The position numbers were made by a program, and so were the translations under genes. DNA of 22,448 nucleotides from a virus. This document shows positions 21,422 to 22,448 of the stretch, piece by piece. The DNA is taken from IMG/VR virus record IMGVR_UViG_3300034522_000064, positions 1 to 22,448 of that record; one strand, written 5' to 3'. Below the pieces are notes generated by a model that saw only the letters and a list, made by a program, of their open reading frames with translations, had not been told where the DNA came from and made no database searches. Each line of letters opens with the position of its first letter. Within the stretch, counting starts at the first letter, position 1.

Positions 21422-22431
21422 ACCAGTTCCTCCACCGGTTTAAAGCAGGCGCGCAGGCGGCCCGGACTAAACTCTTCCAGTGGCGGAGCACTGCTACAGA
21501 TTTCCATCGCATGCGGGCAACGCGGCTGGAATGGACAGCCTTTTGGTAGACGCAACAGGTTCGGCGGGTTGCCCGGGATAGTCAGCATCTCTTCCCCTTC
21601 GGCATCCAGACGAGGTACGGCATTCAGCAAACCAATCGAATACGGATGAACGGGCTTATAAAAGACATCCCGCGCACTGCCATATTCCATGGTACGTCCG
21701 GCGTACATCACCAAAACTTTATCGCAAATACCGGCCACTACTCCCAGATCGTGGGTGATCATGATAATCGCAGTGTTGAATTCGCTTTTCAGTTCATTCA
21801 GCAGGGTCATGATTTGCGCCTGTACCGTAACATCGAGCGCAGTAGTCGGCTCATCGGCTATCAGTAATTTAGGCCTGCACAACAGTGCCATGGCGATCAT
21901 TACACGCTGACGCATCCCGCCGGAGAATTCATGCGGATACATTTTCATACGCTTACGCGCTTCCGGCATTTTCACCGCATCCAGCATTCTTACAGATTCT
22001 TCAAAGGCTTCCGCTTTGCTCATGCCTTTATGCAGCATGAGAACTTCCATCAACTGCTCGCCGACTCGCATGTACGGATTGAGAGAGGTCATCGGGTCCT
22101 GGAAAATCATCGAGATTTGCTCGGCGCGCAGTTTGTTCAACTCTCGTTCCGGTAAATTCAGAATTTCACGTCCGTTGAAGGTTGCGGAACCTCCGATACG
22201 GCCATTTGCCGCCAGCAGGCCCATCAGGGCAAAGGCCGTTTGCGATTTCCCTGAACCGGATTCCCCAACAATTCCCAGCGTTTCTCCAGCTCGCAGAGAA
22301 AAGTTTAAATCGTTTACCGCGGTCACATCGCCGTCGGGGGTGGCAAACGTCACGCGCAGATCTTTAACGTTCAGCAGTGCGTTAGCCTGTTGTTGCGCGA
22401 GCGGCGCGGTTGAGGTTTCAATTACGCTCAT
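21418..22431 (-). CDS. oppD: Oligopeptide ABC importer ATPase OppD
   Basis: Partner ATPase of OppF on the cytoplasmic face of the OppBC channel. At 337 aa it equals the E. coli protein. It has Walker A GESGSGKSQ (56-64), MIFQDP Q-loop, signature FSGGMRQR, Walker B LLIADEPT, MITHDL H-loop, and a cysteine-bearing tail (CPFQPRCPHAMEIC). The ATG at 22431 is preceded by AAGGAG. It is complete in the window; oppC, oppB and oppA should lie beyond the right edge. Confidence 0.97.
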   Translation of the reverse strand: MSVIETSTAPLAQQQANALLNVKDLRVTFATPDGDVTAVNDLNFSLRAGETLGIVGESGSGKSQTAFALMGLLAANGRIGGSATFNGREILNLPERELNKLRAEQISMIFQDPMTSLNPYMRVGEQLMEVLMLHKGMSKAEAFEESVRMLDAVKMPEARKRMKMYPHEFSGGMRQRVMIAMALLCRPKLLIADEPTTALDVTVQAQIMTLLNELKSEFNTAIIMITHDLGVVAGICDKVLVMYAGRTMEYGSARDVFYKPVHPYSIGLLNAVPRLDAEGEEMLTIPGNPPNLLRLPKGCPFQPRCPHAMEICSSAPPLEEFSPGRLRACFKPVEELV

Positions 22432-22448
22432 GGCTGCACTCCTTAACG

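Overview
The window is enterobacterial chromosome carrying part of a lambdoid prophage. Bases 1 to about 17,300 are prophage. About 17,300 to 22,448 is host backbone: yciY, clsA, yciU, a Kv-type potassium channel gene, oppF and oppD. The channel gene between yciU and oppF is not the RCK-containing kch of E. coli K-12 and, as I recall, does not sit there in K-12. With the near-Salmonella ClsA and Opp sequences this points to Salmonella or a close relative such as Citrobacter, but species cannot be fixed from sequence reading alone.

Prophage layout, read from the integrase inward. The integrase (minus strand) converges on and overlaps an AlpA-like excisionase. The leftward (PL-type) operon on the plus strand runs 68-aa protein, YdaE-like zinc protein, RecE, RecT, ASCH-domain protein, DUF4060 protein, excisionase. 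The immunity region at 9.5-10.3 kb has a short repressor without a self-cleavage domain, a YdaS/Cro-type regulator and a YdaT (CII-equivalent) protein, with CTTGA/TCAAG operators between. The rightward operon (minus strand) continues with a small gene broken by a 9-G run, the origin-binding protein gene with internal iterons and an AT-rich palindrome (probable ori), a P-like helicase loader, a Ren-like protein, a methyltransferase and a truncated DUF550 gene. After a foreign-looking AT-rich cassette it resumes with DinI-like, a 73-aa protein, DUF1367, a 69-aa protein, NinG, YlcG and a lambda-type Q antiterminator. A terminator in the tR' position lies just beyond Q, so the lytic and structural genes lie outside the window.

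Two points stand out. (1) A two-gene cassette at about 3.33-5.75 kb interrupts the nin region: a probable BstA-like phage-defence protein (minus) and a divergent P63C-domain protein (plus). They share a common N-terminal pattern, and the roughly 320 bp between them holds tandem 10-bp repeats, a palindrome and an inverted repeat. This is the best candidate for an undescribed defence or immunity module. (2) The repressor has no RecA-cleavable domain, while a LexA-boxed dinI-like gene is followed by a small orphan ORF. As in Gifsy phages, that ORF is a candidate SOS-induced antirepressor.

The host segment encodes cardiolipin synthesis (ClsA), a putative dsDNA mimic (YciU), a six-TM potassium channel with a C-terminal zinc ribbon, and the two ATPases of the oligopeptide importer. 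No tRNA, rRNA, CRISPR array or insertion sequence was seen.
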